A DNA stretch of 64,000 bases, taken from NCBI RefSeq assembly GCF_010119975.1, contig NZ_CP048222.1:3986501-4050500 (forward strand), given 5' to 3'. This stretch comes from Rhodocytophaga rosea (lineage in GTDB: Bacteria; Bacteroidota; Bacteroidia; Cytophagales; 172606-1). Each line of letters starts with the position of its first letter. Positions within the stretch are counted from its first letter, which is position 1. The notes under the pieces are model-generated. The model saw only the letters and a list, made by a program, of their open reading frames with translations, did no database searches and was not told where the DNA came from. The position numbers were made by a program, and so were the translations under genes. Shown in pieces: positions 1 to 8,458 of the stretch.

Positions 1-1721
1 ACGGGTGGAGGAAGTAGGCAGAAATTCCAGCCCGGCTACCAGATGATCACTGCGAATATATTTGTTATCCTTATTAAGCAATGTTCTGGAAATATCCGAT
101 GCCCGGTAGCCCAGAATAGTATAAGGCGGTATTTTATAATACCTGCCAACAGATGCATTAATATTTATAGAAGGAGTTAGGGCATAGGAAGCAGAAAGCC
201 TGGGTGAAAGTGTTTTCAGTGGGTTCAGGCCATTATCCACAAAGGTGTTTATATCGGAACGGATGCCCAGAGAAAGATTCAGCTGGTCGTTGAACAGGCG
301 GCGGGAAACTTGTGTAAAGGCGCCGAACTTGTAAAAACTGATCTGGGAATTATAATCGATTGTAATACCAGGTTGTAGGATGTTTCCATTCTCATCGAGG
401 ACTTCATTGCGGAGTTTATTAAATGTGGAATTGGTGTACCGGCTGTAAATGGCCGAACCTCCATATGAAAACGACCAGCCTCCTTTAAATTTGTTCATTT
501 CCAGGCGCAGCTTATTTTCATCTTCTACCGACCGGTAGCGGAAACGCCGTTTGGATTCATTGCCTTCATCGTTGTCATCGAATTTGTCAGCTTCATTATT
601 GAGATAATTCCCACTCAGCGCCATCTGAAAATAGCCGTTTTTTACCAGCCGTTTCCAGGTAACACCAATCGTACTGCTCCACTGGCTATTTACCGGAATA
701 CCATCCAGTATCGCCAGTTGTTCCAGAGAAGCTTCTTTAGGTGGATTGAGTTTGAACTTGTCGATGGAGCCGAGGCCAATCAGGCTAATTTCATTTTTGT
801 TATCGAACTTATGAGTGACTTTGTACTGGTAATCCCAGTAGGAGGGAAGAAAAGGCAGATCAATGAGTTTGAACAGGAATTGCAGGTAGGAGCGCCGCAG
901 GGAGATAATGTAAGTAGTGTTCCGCTTTCCTTTTAATAAAGGCCCTTCCAGTGTTCCGGCTACTTCACTGGCTCCCAATCGGAAATTGCCCTGGGTACGT
1001 TCTTCATTTCCAGTGCGCTGCTTGAATTGCAATACGCCAGACAATGGATTATCGTAACGGGCCGGAAAAGAGCTGGTTGTGAGCGTTACATTGTCAATAA
1101 ATGATACGTTGAGCATCCCCACCGGTCCGCCGGCACTGCCTTGTGTGGCAAAGTGATTGATATTGGGAATTTCTACACCATCCAGGTAGTATACATTCTC
1201 ATTGGGTGCCCCTCCCCGGATGATTACATCATTACGGAAACCAACAGAACCGGATACGCCAGGTAAAGACTGAACTACTTTGGCAATGTCATTATTTCCG
1301 CCAGGATACGATTTGATTTCCTGTTGCCCCAGACTTTGAATGGAGTTGGGCGTTTCTTCCAGTTTCACAAACGGACTGGCTTTTACTTCTACTTCTGAGA
1401 GCTGGCTGGTGGTTTCTTCCAGGTCAAAGTTGAGGTTTACTGTATTTCCTGAAGTAATCACCACATCGAATTTCTGCAAGGTTTTGTATCCCACTAGGGA
1501 AGCTACAATCGTATAGGTTTTGGTAGGGATAGCCGAAACAGTATAATAGCCACTCACATCGGTGCTGCTGCCAAGAGTAGTACCCCAATGGCAACAGTGG
1601 CACCAACCAGTGCTTCCTGTGTTCGGGCATCCCTTACATAGCCTGAAATCTTTCCGGTAACCTGAGCCTGGGTGGAATAAAAAGTAAATAAAAAAAGAAT
1701 GGTAGTTAAAAAATACTTCAT
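1..1721 (-). pseudogene. TonB-dependent receptor, partial and frameshifted
   Basis: Outer-membrane receptor for active uptake of an unknown ligand. The N-terminus (ATG at 1719-1721) is a signal peptide ending TFYSTQAQ, followed by a carboxypeptidase-regulatory domain (ISGYVRDARTQEALVGATV). A plug domain follows, recognisable by YYLDGVEIPNINHF at about 1150-1190, then beta-barrel sequence that runs off the left edge. The reading frame breaks near 1583-1586, where a GGGG run on the coding strand needs one more base to join VAIG to GTTLGSSTDVSG. The frame is open from there to position 1. Either this is a pseudogene or the base was lost in assembly. The fold is clear; the substrate is not. Confidence 0.85.
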
Positions 1722-1898
1722 GGGTTTATATAAAGAAGTAACCTGTTTGTCTTGTAACCTGTAAATGGAAAAGATGTTTTGAAAAGCTGTAAAGTTCGGA
1801 AAAAATTAAGAATGGTTGTTTTTGTATTGGCTACGATATGAAGATAGAAATAAGATCTGTGTACTTTGTTCTGTTTCGGGTTATTACTATATTGAATG

Positions 1899-1933
1899 TA
1901 TACCCGAAATAAATCTGAGCAGTTTCGGGTATA
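1899..1933. repeat. 11-bp inverted repeat before lipoprotein gene
   Basis: TATACCCGAAA (1899-1909) and TTTCGGGTATA (1923-1933) are exact reverse complements around a 13-nt spacer. A further TTTCGGGT lies at 1874-1881. The right arm ends 4 nt before the first possible ATG (1937) and 24 nt before the preferred one (1958). It could be an operator or an mRNA hairpin controlling the lipoprotein gene. The function is inferred. Confidence 0.5.
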
Positions 1934-1957
1934 TATATGTTGGCAGTAATAAAGAAA

Positions 1958-2515
1958 ATGAATAGACTCTTAATAGTACTTTTTACCCATTTATTTTTAT
2001 CTTGTTCTTCTTCAAAAGAATACTCTATTACATGTTCAAATAGAATCCCCCTTAATCTAAAACATTTTAATAATCAAGATGAGAATTTTTCAATTGAGCA
2101 CCCGGTATTGATGACTATTCTACCAAATAAAGCCTATTTCAAGTTTAATAGCATTGATACTACTAGGCTAAAGAAGGAGAATATTATCAACCTTTTAACA
2201 GTCGAACATTATCAATTGAAGGATGAACAATCTTTTGATGAATTTTATAAAGAGATACAAAAACGGAATGAAGAAGCAAAAACGAGGATTCAACCTGTGA
2301 TGAGTGAAAATTTGATTGAAACAACTATCAGTGGAAGGCCTTCTAAAATAACCACTATAGGAATAAAGGAAGGTAATACTATATTGATGACAAGGATTTT
2401 TTATATACAGGAGAAGGATAGAATCTTTGTGGTAACCTTAGGAACTACTGATAAAGATTATGAAGAGATCTTTTGTCAGTACTATCCAGTAGTTAAATCG
2501 ATAAAAGGAATCTAA
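1958..2515 (+). CDS. Hypothetical lipoprotein
   Basis: A protein of 185 residues with a lipoprotein signal: MNRLLIVLFTHLFLSC, lipobox LFLS before the Cys. It is probably anchored in a membrane facing the periplasm or the outside. I chose ATG 1958 because the upstream ATG at 1937 would add seven residues before this signal peptide. The mature part is mixed alpha/beta, with a segment VETTISGRPSK-like followed by ITTIGIKEG. No family was recognised with confidence. It stands alone, downstream of an inverted repeat, at the left end of an AT-rich run of unrelated small genes. Confidence 0.65.
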   Translation: MNRLLIVLFTHLFLSCSSSKEYSITCSNRIPLNLKHFNNQDENFSIEHPVLMTILPNKAYFKFNSIDTTRLKKENIINLLTVEHYQLKDEQSFDEFYKEIQKRNEEAKTRIQPVMSENLIETTISGRPSKITTIGIKEGNTILMTRIFYIQEKDRIFVVTLGTTDKDYEEIFCQYYPVVKSIKGI

Positions 2516-2589
2516 ATTTTGAAAGATACTACTGCCAACATCAAAATCAGTCTGACAACCAGTGCACCTCAACTCAAAAGCTCAGCACT

Positions 2590-2602
2590 GCATACGGTAT
2601 GC
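2590..2602. repeat. Short palindrome at gene boundary
   Basis: GCATAC and GTATGC pair around a single G, just upstream of the DUF1801 gene. It lies in a non-coding stretch (2516-2634) with no other gene. Together with the repeated TGACAACG at 3092 and 3114, on the far side of the same gene, it may mark the edges of a transferred single-gene unit. That reading is an inference. Confidence 0.35.
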
Positions 2603-2634
2603 GGGAGTTCTTGCTACATTAGTAGTTATTATGA

Positions 2635-3090
2635 ATGACACATCACTCAATACCGATAAACAACTTGAATATACAAGAACAAATCAAAGAGTATATTGCT
2701 ACGCAACCTGAATCAAAACGTGCTGACATAGAAGCGTTGCACAAACGCATACTTCAAGTATTGCCAAAATGCAAATTATGGTTCTTAGACGGAAAAGACG
2801 ATAGAGGTAAAACGGTTACCAATCCTAATATCGGGTATGGACTTCAGACCATAAAATATGCTGATGGGAAGACCAAAGAGTTTTATCAAATTGGCATCAG
2901 TCCAAATACAACTGGAATTTCTGTCTATATAATGGGTATTAAGGATAAGACCTACTTAGCCCAAACGTATGGAAAAAAATTAGGCAAGGCAAGTGTAACG
3001 AGGTATTGTATAAAGTTCAAAACGCTGAAAGATATAAACATGGGTATACTTGAAGCAGCAATACGAGATGGTGTCGAGCAGACAACATAA
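2635..3090 (+). CDS. DUF1801 domain protein
   Basis: A 151-residue cytosolic protein with the YdhG/DUF1801 fold. An N-terminal helix (QEQIKEYIATQPESKRADIE) is followed by LHKRILQVLPKCKLWFLDGK, then the beta-rich core IGYGLQTIKYADG and GISVYIMG. The family is related to frataxin-like proteins, and its biochemical role is not settled. Two ATGs (2631, 2635) overlap out of frame; only 2635 opens the long frame. It is flanked by non-coding DNA with short repeats, not by an operon. Confidence 0.75.
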   Translation: MTHHSIPINNLNIQEQIKEYIATQPESKRADIEALHKRILQVLPKCKLWFLDGKDDRGKTVTNPNIGYGLQTIKYADGKTKEFYQIGISPNTTGISVYIMGIKDKTYLAQTYGKKLGKASVTRYCIKFKTLKDINMGILEAAIRDGVEQTT

Positions 3091-3183
3091 CTGACAACGA
3101 TGAAGTCAGCATATGACAACGGGTAGCCGTATTCCGTTAGTAATCATTGTAAGGTTACTCTTCCCCATAGTGAAACAAAATAT

Positions 3184-4251
3184 CTGATCAAAAAGACTTT
3201 AGCAGAAATAGCTAAATACAGGCTGATAAACCAGCAACTGGCCGGCACTCAATTTAAATCGGCTGTAGAAATGGTAGAATGGTTTGGCGCTATGCAAGGA
3301 CAGGAATATACACAAACAAAATGGGGGCTTGGCTTACGTTTACCTCAACACACTGACAACGATATTGAAAGCGAACTCAACGAAGGAAAAATTCTGCGAA
3401 CACATCTGCTCCGGCCTACCTGGCATTTTGTATCTTCAAACGACATTTACTGGCTACTAAAATTAACTGCTCCCAGAGTGCATACATCCAATGCTTATAT
3501 GTACCGGCAAATGGAGTTAAGCGACAAAGTTTTTAATCAGTGTAATGATATCTTGATTACAACTTTAGAAGGGGCAAAGCATCTTACCCGGGAGGCTATA
3601 AATGAAGAATTTAAAAAACATAAAATTATTGCCAAAGGACACCGTTTGAGTTATATAATGATGAATGCCGAATTAGAAGGCATTGTTTGCAGTGGAGCCA
3701 GGCAAGGAAACCAGTTTACTTACACCTTATTAGAGGAAAGGGTTAAGCACAAAAATTCCTTGGATAAGGATGAAGCATTAGCCCAGCTCTCCATTCGCTA
3801 TTTCAACAGCAGAAATCCTGCAACAGTAAAAGATTTTGCAACCTGGTCGGGATTGACCATAGGCGACTGCAAAAAAGGGATTGGCATGATTAAAAAATCC
3901 CTGCATAAAGAAATAATTGCTCAGCAAGAATACTTTTTAAATCCGGATACTTCTTTGCCAGACAAACAATTAGGTAAAATTCATTTTTTGCCAATTTATG
4001 ACGAATTTATAATGGGTTACAAGGACAGAAATGCAATAATGACTTTGAAAAACAATGCCTCCTTTCGGTATGATAGTATGGTAGTTTATGAGGGGCAGGT
4101 AATTGGAACCTGGAAACGGACAATTACAAAAAACTCAATTGATATAGAATATGATTTTTTCAAACCGTTAAACAGTCTTCAGTGCAAAGTATGGGATGAA
4201 TCCCTGAATCAAATGAGTTGTTTTTTTAACCTGAAAGTAAACAGACCATGA
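3184..4251 (+). CDS. Winged-helix DNA-binding protein (HTH_42/YcaQ-like), start unclear
   Basis: Putative DNA-binding protein of the HTH_42 group, which includes DNA-repair glycosylase-like members such as YcaQ. The signature is EMVEWFGAMQGQEYTQTKWG, then LRPTWHFVSSNDIYWLL, and a C-terminal domain containing FLPIYDEFIMGYKDR. The conserved N-terminus (KKTLAEIAKYRLINQQLAGT) is encoded upstream of the first ATG (3271), back to about 3190. No ATG, GTG or TTG is in frame between the stop at 3124 and 3271. CTG 3184 is the best remaining start; otherwise the start codon has been lost. The product would be 355 residues from 3184, or 326 from 3271. Confidence 0.75.
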   Translation: MIKKTLAEIAKYRLINQQLAGTQFKSAVEMVEWFGAMQGQEYTQTKWGLGLRLPQHTDNDIESELNEGKILRTHLLRPTWHFVSSNDIYWLLKLTAPRVHTSNAYMYRQMELSDKVFNQCNDILITTLEGAKHLTREAINEEFKKHKIIAKGHRLSYIMMNAELEGIVCSGARQGNQFTYTLLEERVKHKNSLDKDEALAQLSIRYFNSRNPATVKDFATWSGLTIGDCKKGIGMIKKSLHKEIIAQQEYFLNPDTSLPDKQLGKIHFLPIYDEFIMGYKDRNAIMTLKNNASFRYDSMVVYEGQVIGTWKRTITKNSIDIEYDFFKPLNSLQCKVWDESLNQMSCFFNLKVNRP

Positions 4252-4306
4252 TATAACCAAGGAAATATATTGAATCAATAGTACACGGGTATTTTATTAG
4301 ACTACT

Positions 4307-4657
4307 ATGGAAAAGCACAGAATATTTACCACCTCATTTGCAAGTGTCTATCCGCATTATATTCACAAAGCGGAGAAAAAGGGTTGTACAAAGGCAGAGG
4401 TAGATCAAATCATTTGTTGGCTCACCGGATATACTCCACAAGCCTTGCAGCAACAAATCGATACTAAAACTGATTTTGAAACCTTTTTCGCACAGGCACC
4501 TCAGTTTAATCAGAATGCTTCAAAAATTAACGGGGTAATTTGTGGCTATCGTATAGAAGAAATCGAAGACAAACTCATGCAAAAGATTCGATATTTAGAT
4601 AAATTGGTTGATGAGCTGGCTAAAGGAAAGCCCATGGCGAAGATTTTAAGAAGTTAG
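4307..4657 (+). CDS. DUF2200 family protein
   Basis: A 116-residue cytosolic protein matching the DUF2200 family over its whole length. Segments seen are [32 protein letters not shown], and a C-terminal block [16 protein letters not shown] followed by [18 protein letters not shown]. The family has no known biochemical function. It follows the winged-helix gene by 55 bp on the same strand and may be co-transcribed. An IS5-type element begins 104 bp downstream. Confidence 0.8.
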   Translation: MEKHRIFTTSFASVYPHYIHKAEKKGCTKAEVDQIICWLTGYTPQALQQQIDTKTDFETFFAQAPQFNQNASKINGVICGYRIEEIEDKLMQKIRYLDKLVDELAKGKPMAKILRS

Positions 4658-4761
4658 TGAGGCTATGACAAAAATACCCATACCCCAAATAGCCTTTCCT
4701 AACCGCACTGCCTAAGCTCAGAAGAGTAGTAAGCATGTGCCATTATAGCAATATTAACAAT

Positions 4762-5682
4762 GAAGCTGTTTAAAGTTTATTAAGTTTGATGATTCTGCGT
4801 AAGAACAGCAGAGAGAAAGCCATCATATGAAAAGCAAGCCAAGTCTGAGTCAATACTTCAAAACGGATCAGCAGTGTCTTAAAACTGTCTAACCAAGCAT
4901 TAGCTTGTTCAATGACTCTTCTTTTCTTATACAATTGTTGATCAAAGTAGCAATCAGCAAGGGTCTCTTTACTGCTTCTTTTGTTGATAGCAATGTTGGC
5001 TTCTATTTTTTGCTGTGCACATTGTTTTCGTAATTCTTTAGAATCAAAGCCCGCATCTGCATTCATGAATATACCTTCTAAGCTGATTCCTGCTTGCTCT
5101 AATAGCAGACATAGACTTTTAAAGCATTCACTAATCTGATATAAATCATTGTGTTCTCCGCTAATAGGCTCACTACAAGCTAACATCAAGCCTTGATTGT
5201 CAGCCAGAAAAAGCATATTAGTAGTCACAGCTTTTTTTCTTTTCTGATAGCCTACACAAGCCCCACCATTTTTTGCTAGGGTATGGCTACCATCTAGTTG
5301 CATCGAAGATAAATCCAAACAGGATCGATATTTTTTCAGTAAGGCTATCCATAGGTGTTGCCAACTGCCATCTTTTGCCCATTTATTGAAGTGGTAGTAA
5401 ATGGATTGCCAACTATAAGGAGATTCTCTAAAAAACTCATACATGGGTAACTCTCTCCATTGACTACCTGTTTTTAATTTATAAAAAATAGCTTTTACTA
5501 TTTGGATGTAATCTGCTTTACATCTTGTTCCTCTTTTGCCTTGTGATAAATGAGGCAGAATTTGCTCTTTTATAATATCTTTACTCAGCACTGGTTTTGG
5601 GTTTTATGTTTTGTTTTCGCACTTCAAAACTACTACTTCCTAACCAGTGCTTCCTTTTTAGACAATAACTTTAAACAGCTTC
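4762..5682 (-). mobile_element. IS5-family insertion sequence, complete
   Basis: A 921-bp element carrying one transposase on the minus strand. The ends are 16-bp inverted repeats: GAAGCTGTTTAAAGTT at 4762-4777 and its complement at 5667-5682. They are flanked by a direct AAT (4759-4761 and 5683-5685), consistent with a 3-bp target duplication. The transposase stop codon lies inside the left repeat. Perfect ends, an intact reading frame and a matching duplication suggest recent insertion and possible activity. Confidence 0.85.
4770..5591 (-). CDS. IS5-family transposase
   Basis: DDE transposase of 273 residues. Residues 1-95 are the N-terminal insertion-element domain (KTGSQWRELP, then WQSIYYHFNKWAKDGSW). 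The RNase-H-like core carries the first Asp in QLDGSHT, the second in MNADAGFDSKELR, and the Glu in KKRRVIEQANAWLD. All three catalytic acidic residues are present and the frame is intact. It catalyses cut-and-paste movement of its own element. The stop TAA is formed within the terminal repeat at 4770-4772. Confidence 0.9.
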   Translation of the reverse strand: MLSKDIIKEQILPHLSQGKRGTRCKADYIQIVKAIFYKLKTGSQWRELPMYEFFRESPYSWQSIYYHFNKWAKDGSWQHLWIALLKKYRSCLDLSSMQLDGSHTLAKNGGACVGYQKRKKAVTTNMLFLADNQGLMLACSEPISGEHNDLYQISECFKSLCLLLEQAGISLEGIFMNADAGFDSKELRKQCAQQKIEANIAINKRSSKETLADCYFDQQLYKKRRVIEQANAWLDSFKTLLIRFEVLTQTWLAFHMMAFSLLFLRRIIKLNKL

Positions 5683-5691
5683 AATAAGAAT

Positions 5692-6249
5692 ATGGAATTA
5701 GCCTATCTTGAAAGCATCAAAAAACAATTCGAGTATTATAAATCTCTCGGCGAACGGACCATGGAGCAGCTCGATGAACAGGATTTGTTCTGGAAATTTA
5801 ACGAAGACTCCAATTCAATTGTGATCATCGTACAACACCTTTGGGGAAATATGATGTCACGATGGAGTGATTTTCTCACCTCCGATGGAGAAAAAGAATG
5901 GCGCAACAGAGACTTAGAATTTGAATCTGTTATTCAGACAAAGCAGGAACTGCTGATGAAATGGGAAGAAGGATGGAACTGCTTATTTACGGCGCTTGAT
6001 TCCATAAATAAGGATAATTTTTCAACAATCGTTTACATCAGAAACCAGGCTCATTCAGTTACCGATGCCATCAACCGGCAATTAGCCCATTATTCCTATC
6101 ATATCGGACAGATGGTGTATATTGGAAAAATGATTAAATCTCAGAACTGGAAAAGTTTGACGATCCCGAAAGGAAAGTCATCTGATTTTAACCAACAGAA
6201 ATTCTCAAAAGGAAAGCATGGCGGACATTTTTCAGATGATGTAAAGTAA
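5692..6249 (+). CDS. DUF1572 (DinB-like) protein
   Basis: A 185-residue protein of the DUF1572 group in the DinB/YfiT four-helix-bundle superfamily, in which many members bind a metal through three His. Candidate ligands are the His in IVIIVQHLWGNM, and those in RQLAHYSYHIGQM. The N-terminus SIKKQFEYYKSLGERTMEQL is typical of the family. The ATG lies only 9 bp after the right end of the IS5-type element, so the native promoter and ribosome-binding region were separated from the gene, or replaced. Expression, if any, may come from the element. Confidence 0.8.
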   Translation: MELAYLESIKKQFEYYKSLGERTMEQLDEQDLFWKFNEDSNSIVIIVQHLWGNMMSRWSDFLTSDGEKEWRNRDLEFESVIQTKQELLMKWEEGWNCLFTALDSINKDNFSTIVYIRNQAHSVTDAINRQLAHYSYHIGQMVYIGKMIKSQNWKSLTIPKGKSSDFNQQKFSKGKHGGHFSDDVK

Positions 6250-6300
6250 AAAATAACAACCTTCCTAGCCACCACCAGAGATACTATAAAACCAATTCGT

Positions 6301-6981
6301 ATGAGTGCTATTAAATCCTTACTTGTAAGAATGCTGAATAACAGCCTGATCACAATACTAGCCATAAGCTTATTAGTTGCCTGCGGACAAAACGGAAGTG
6401 AAGAATCTATTACTCTAATTGAGGAAAATCAGCAAAAAAGCCAATCAAAGGCTAGTTTGGATCAGAAAAAGGTTCCGCAAGAACTGCTCACCTTAGCAGG
6501 AGGCCACATAAATCAAGAAATGCCAGCAGAAAAAGATAGCATACCTGAAGAGAATTTGTATGGAAAATTCTTTGACGAGCGGGCAGAATTCTACATCATA
6601 CAGGAACCAAAAAATAGCTTGTACCGGTCAAAGGTGAAAAAGCTGACCTTGTATTATTTAGACGGCCAGTTGAGTCAAACCAGGTATATTCTAGAAGAGG
6701 ATATTATTAATGACTTACTGCAACTGTATGGCAGTTTTGGCATCGTTGGGCATGATGCCAAAAATCAAGCCTTGATCCAATCAAAGCAGGTTATAGTTAA
6801 TACATCACAAGGACGGGTATTGAATAAAGCATTGGATAATTATCAGATTACCTGGCAATTAGAGCAGCAACTGATTAGGTACCGGGTCAATAAAAACGAG
6901 CCCAAAAACCGTTTTAACTATCTGGAAAGAATAAAAACCTATAAGAAAACTTTCTCAGAAATCGAACAGGCAGGCGCATAA
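6301..6981 (+). CDS. Hypothetical lipoprotein
   Basis: A 226-residue protein with an N-terminal lipoprotein signal, lipobox LLVAC after a hydrophobic stretch. The start at 6301 keeps the positively charged n-region (K5, R10); an internal ATG at 6331 would remove it. The mature region begins with a low-complexity E/Q/K/S stretch, then a folded part (FFDERAEFYIIQEPKN, VKKLTLYYLDGQL). No family was recognised. It follows the DinB-like gene by 51 bp and has no obvious partner. Confidence 0.6.
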   Translation: MSAIKSLLVRMLNNSLITILAISLLVACGQNGSEESITLIEENQQKSQSKASLDQKKVPQELLTLAGGHINQEMPAEKDSIPEENLYGKFFDERAEFYIIQEPKNSLYRSKVKKLTLYYLDGQLSQTRYILEEDIINDLLQLYGSFGIVGHDAKNQALIQSKQVIVNTSQGRVLNKALDNYQITWQLEQQLIRYRVNKNEPKNRFNYLERIKTYKKTFSEIEQAGA

Positions 6982-7379
6982 AATCAATGCAGCAGGTTGC
7001 TCTGGCTTTCTGGTACAAGACGTAGCTCTTTCTGTTAACCCTTTGTTTTTATTGCTTCTTATCTGATAAATTATGCATTTCTCGTCTAATGTTTTTGCAT
7101 AATTATAAACTGTCTTGCCAAAACATTATTACTGTAGCTTTACTTAAACACACCTCTTAACCCATTTAGTTTTATTAAACAAAGCGCCTATTGCGTTTAA
7201 GCTTTCGATTATATTGCCTCACGTAAAACAGAAAGTTTTTCTAAAAATTAGTACATTTATTACACTGCACGGTAAATAGGGCAATACATATTTTAGCCCT
7301 TGTACTATATCTTTACATTTACTACTTGGACAGGTGCGTATTTATGCCTTTTTCATCCGACAAAGCTCACTATTGATTC
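6982..7379. other. 398-bp intergenic region
   Basis: No gene is seen. It separates the accessory run from the type IX-like pair. A weak -7-like TATCTTTA lies at 7308-7315, about 65 bp before the PorV-like start, without a clear -33 element. Confidence 0.4.
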
Positions 7380-8444
7380 ATGAAATATTTCTACATCCTC
7401 CTATTCCTTATTTGCCCTTTGCTGCTTTTCGGACAGGCAACTGCACCTAAATACAGCAATGAGTTTTTATCTATTGGTGTAGGTGCCAGGGCATTAGGCA
7501 TGGGGCGTACACAGGCTGCATTAGTCAATGATGTTACGGCTGCTTACTGGAATCCGGCTGGTTTGCTGAATATTTCGAACAAATACCAGTTTTCGCTCAT
7601 GCATGCCGAATATTTCGCTGGTATCGCTAAATACGATTATGCCGGCTTTGCCACGCCAGTGGATTCTTTGAGTCATATTGCGGTTTCGGTGATCCGGTTT
7701 GGCGTAGACGATATTCCGGATACCAGGTTTTTGTATGATGCCAATGGAGCGATTAATTACGACAATATCAATTTCTTTTCGGCAGCCGATTATGCATTCT
7801 TATTTTCGTATGCCCGCAAATTTAATCGGCTTCCCGGGTTAAATCTGGGCGCCAGTTTCAAAGTGATACACCGCAATGCCGGAAATTTTGCCAATGCCTG
7901 GGGCTTTGGTATGGATCTTGGCGCACAATGGCGGCATGAAACCTGGCAGGTTGGATTAATGGCCAGAGATGTAACCGGTACATTTAATGCCTGGTCGCAC
8001 AATACCACACTGGTTTACGAAACGTATGTAAAAACCGGAAACGAAATTCCCGAAAATTCTATAGAAGTTACATTGCCCAAAGCTATTCTGGGAGTGGCTA
8101 AAACTTTCACCATTAAACAAAAAGTGGGGATAATAGCCGCTATGGATTTCGACTTTACTTTTGATGGCATGCGGAATGTGCTCATCCGTTCCAATCCTAT
8201 CTCTATTGACCCACATCTGGGACTGGAAGTAGATTATCAGAAAACAATATTCCTGCGATTGGGAGCAGGCCAGGTACAACGCATCAAAAATTTCGATTCG
8301 TCTCATTATACCACTTTTCAACCAGATTTCGGCATAGGTTTTAAGTTGGGCAAGTTCACCATAGACTATGCCCTAACTGATATTGGCGACCGGGCTGAAG
8401 GATTATATTCCCATGTATTCTCTGTAAAAGCCGGCCTTAAATAA
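7380..8444 (+). CDS. PorV/PorQ-family outer-membrane protein (PorV2-type)
   Basis: A 354-residue outer-membrane beta-barrel of the PorV/PorQ family. It has a signal peptide (LLFLICPLLLFGQ) and then the family hallmark SIGVGARALGMGRTQAAL with YWNPAGLLNIS. In type IX secretion, PorV carries cargo from the translocon to the PorU sortase. The next gene, 14 bp downstream, encodes a PorU-like C25 protease, so this is best read as the paralogous PorV2-PorU2 pair rather than the canonical PorV. Alternating hydrophobic strands and a C-terminal VFSVKAGLK fit a barrel. Confidence 0.85.
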   Translation: MKYFYILLFLICPLLLFGQATAPKYSNEFLSIGVGARALGMGRTQAALVNDVTAAYWNPAGLLNISNKYQFSLMHAEYFAGIAKYDYAGFATPVDSLSHIAVSVIRFGVDDIPDTRFLYDANGAINYDNINFFSAADYAFLFSYARKFNRLPGLNLGASFKVIHRNAGNFANAWGFGMDLGAQWRHETWQVGLMARDVTGTFNAWSHNTTLVYETYVKTGNEIPENSIEVTLPKAILGVAKTFTIKQKVGIIAAMDFDFTFDGMRNVLIRSNPISIDPHLGLEVDYQKTIFLRLGAGQVQRIKNFDSSHYTTFQPDFGIGFKLGKFTIDYALTDIGDRAEGLYSHVFSVKAGLK

Positions 8445-8458
8445 TTGACTCTTTACAT

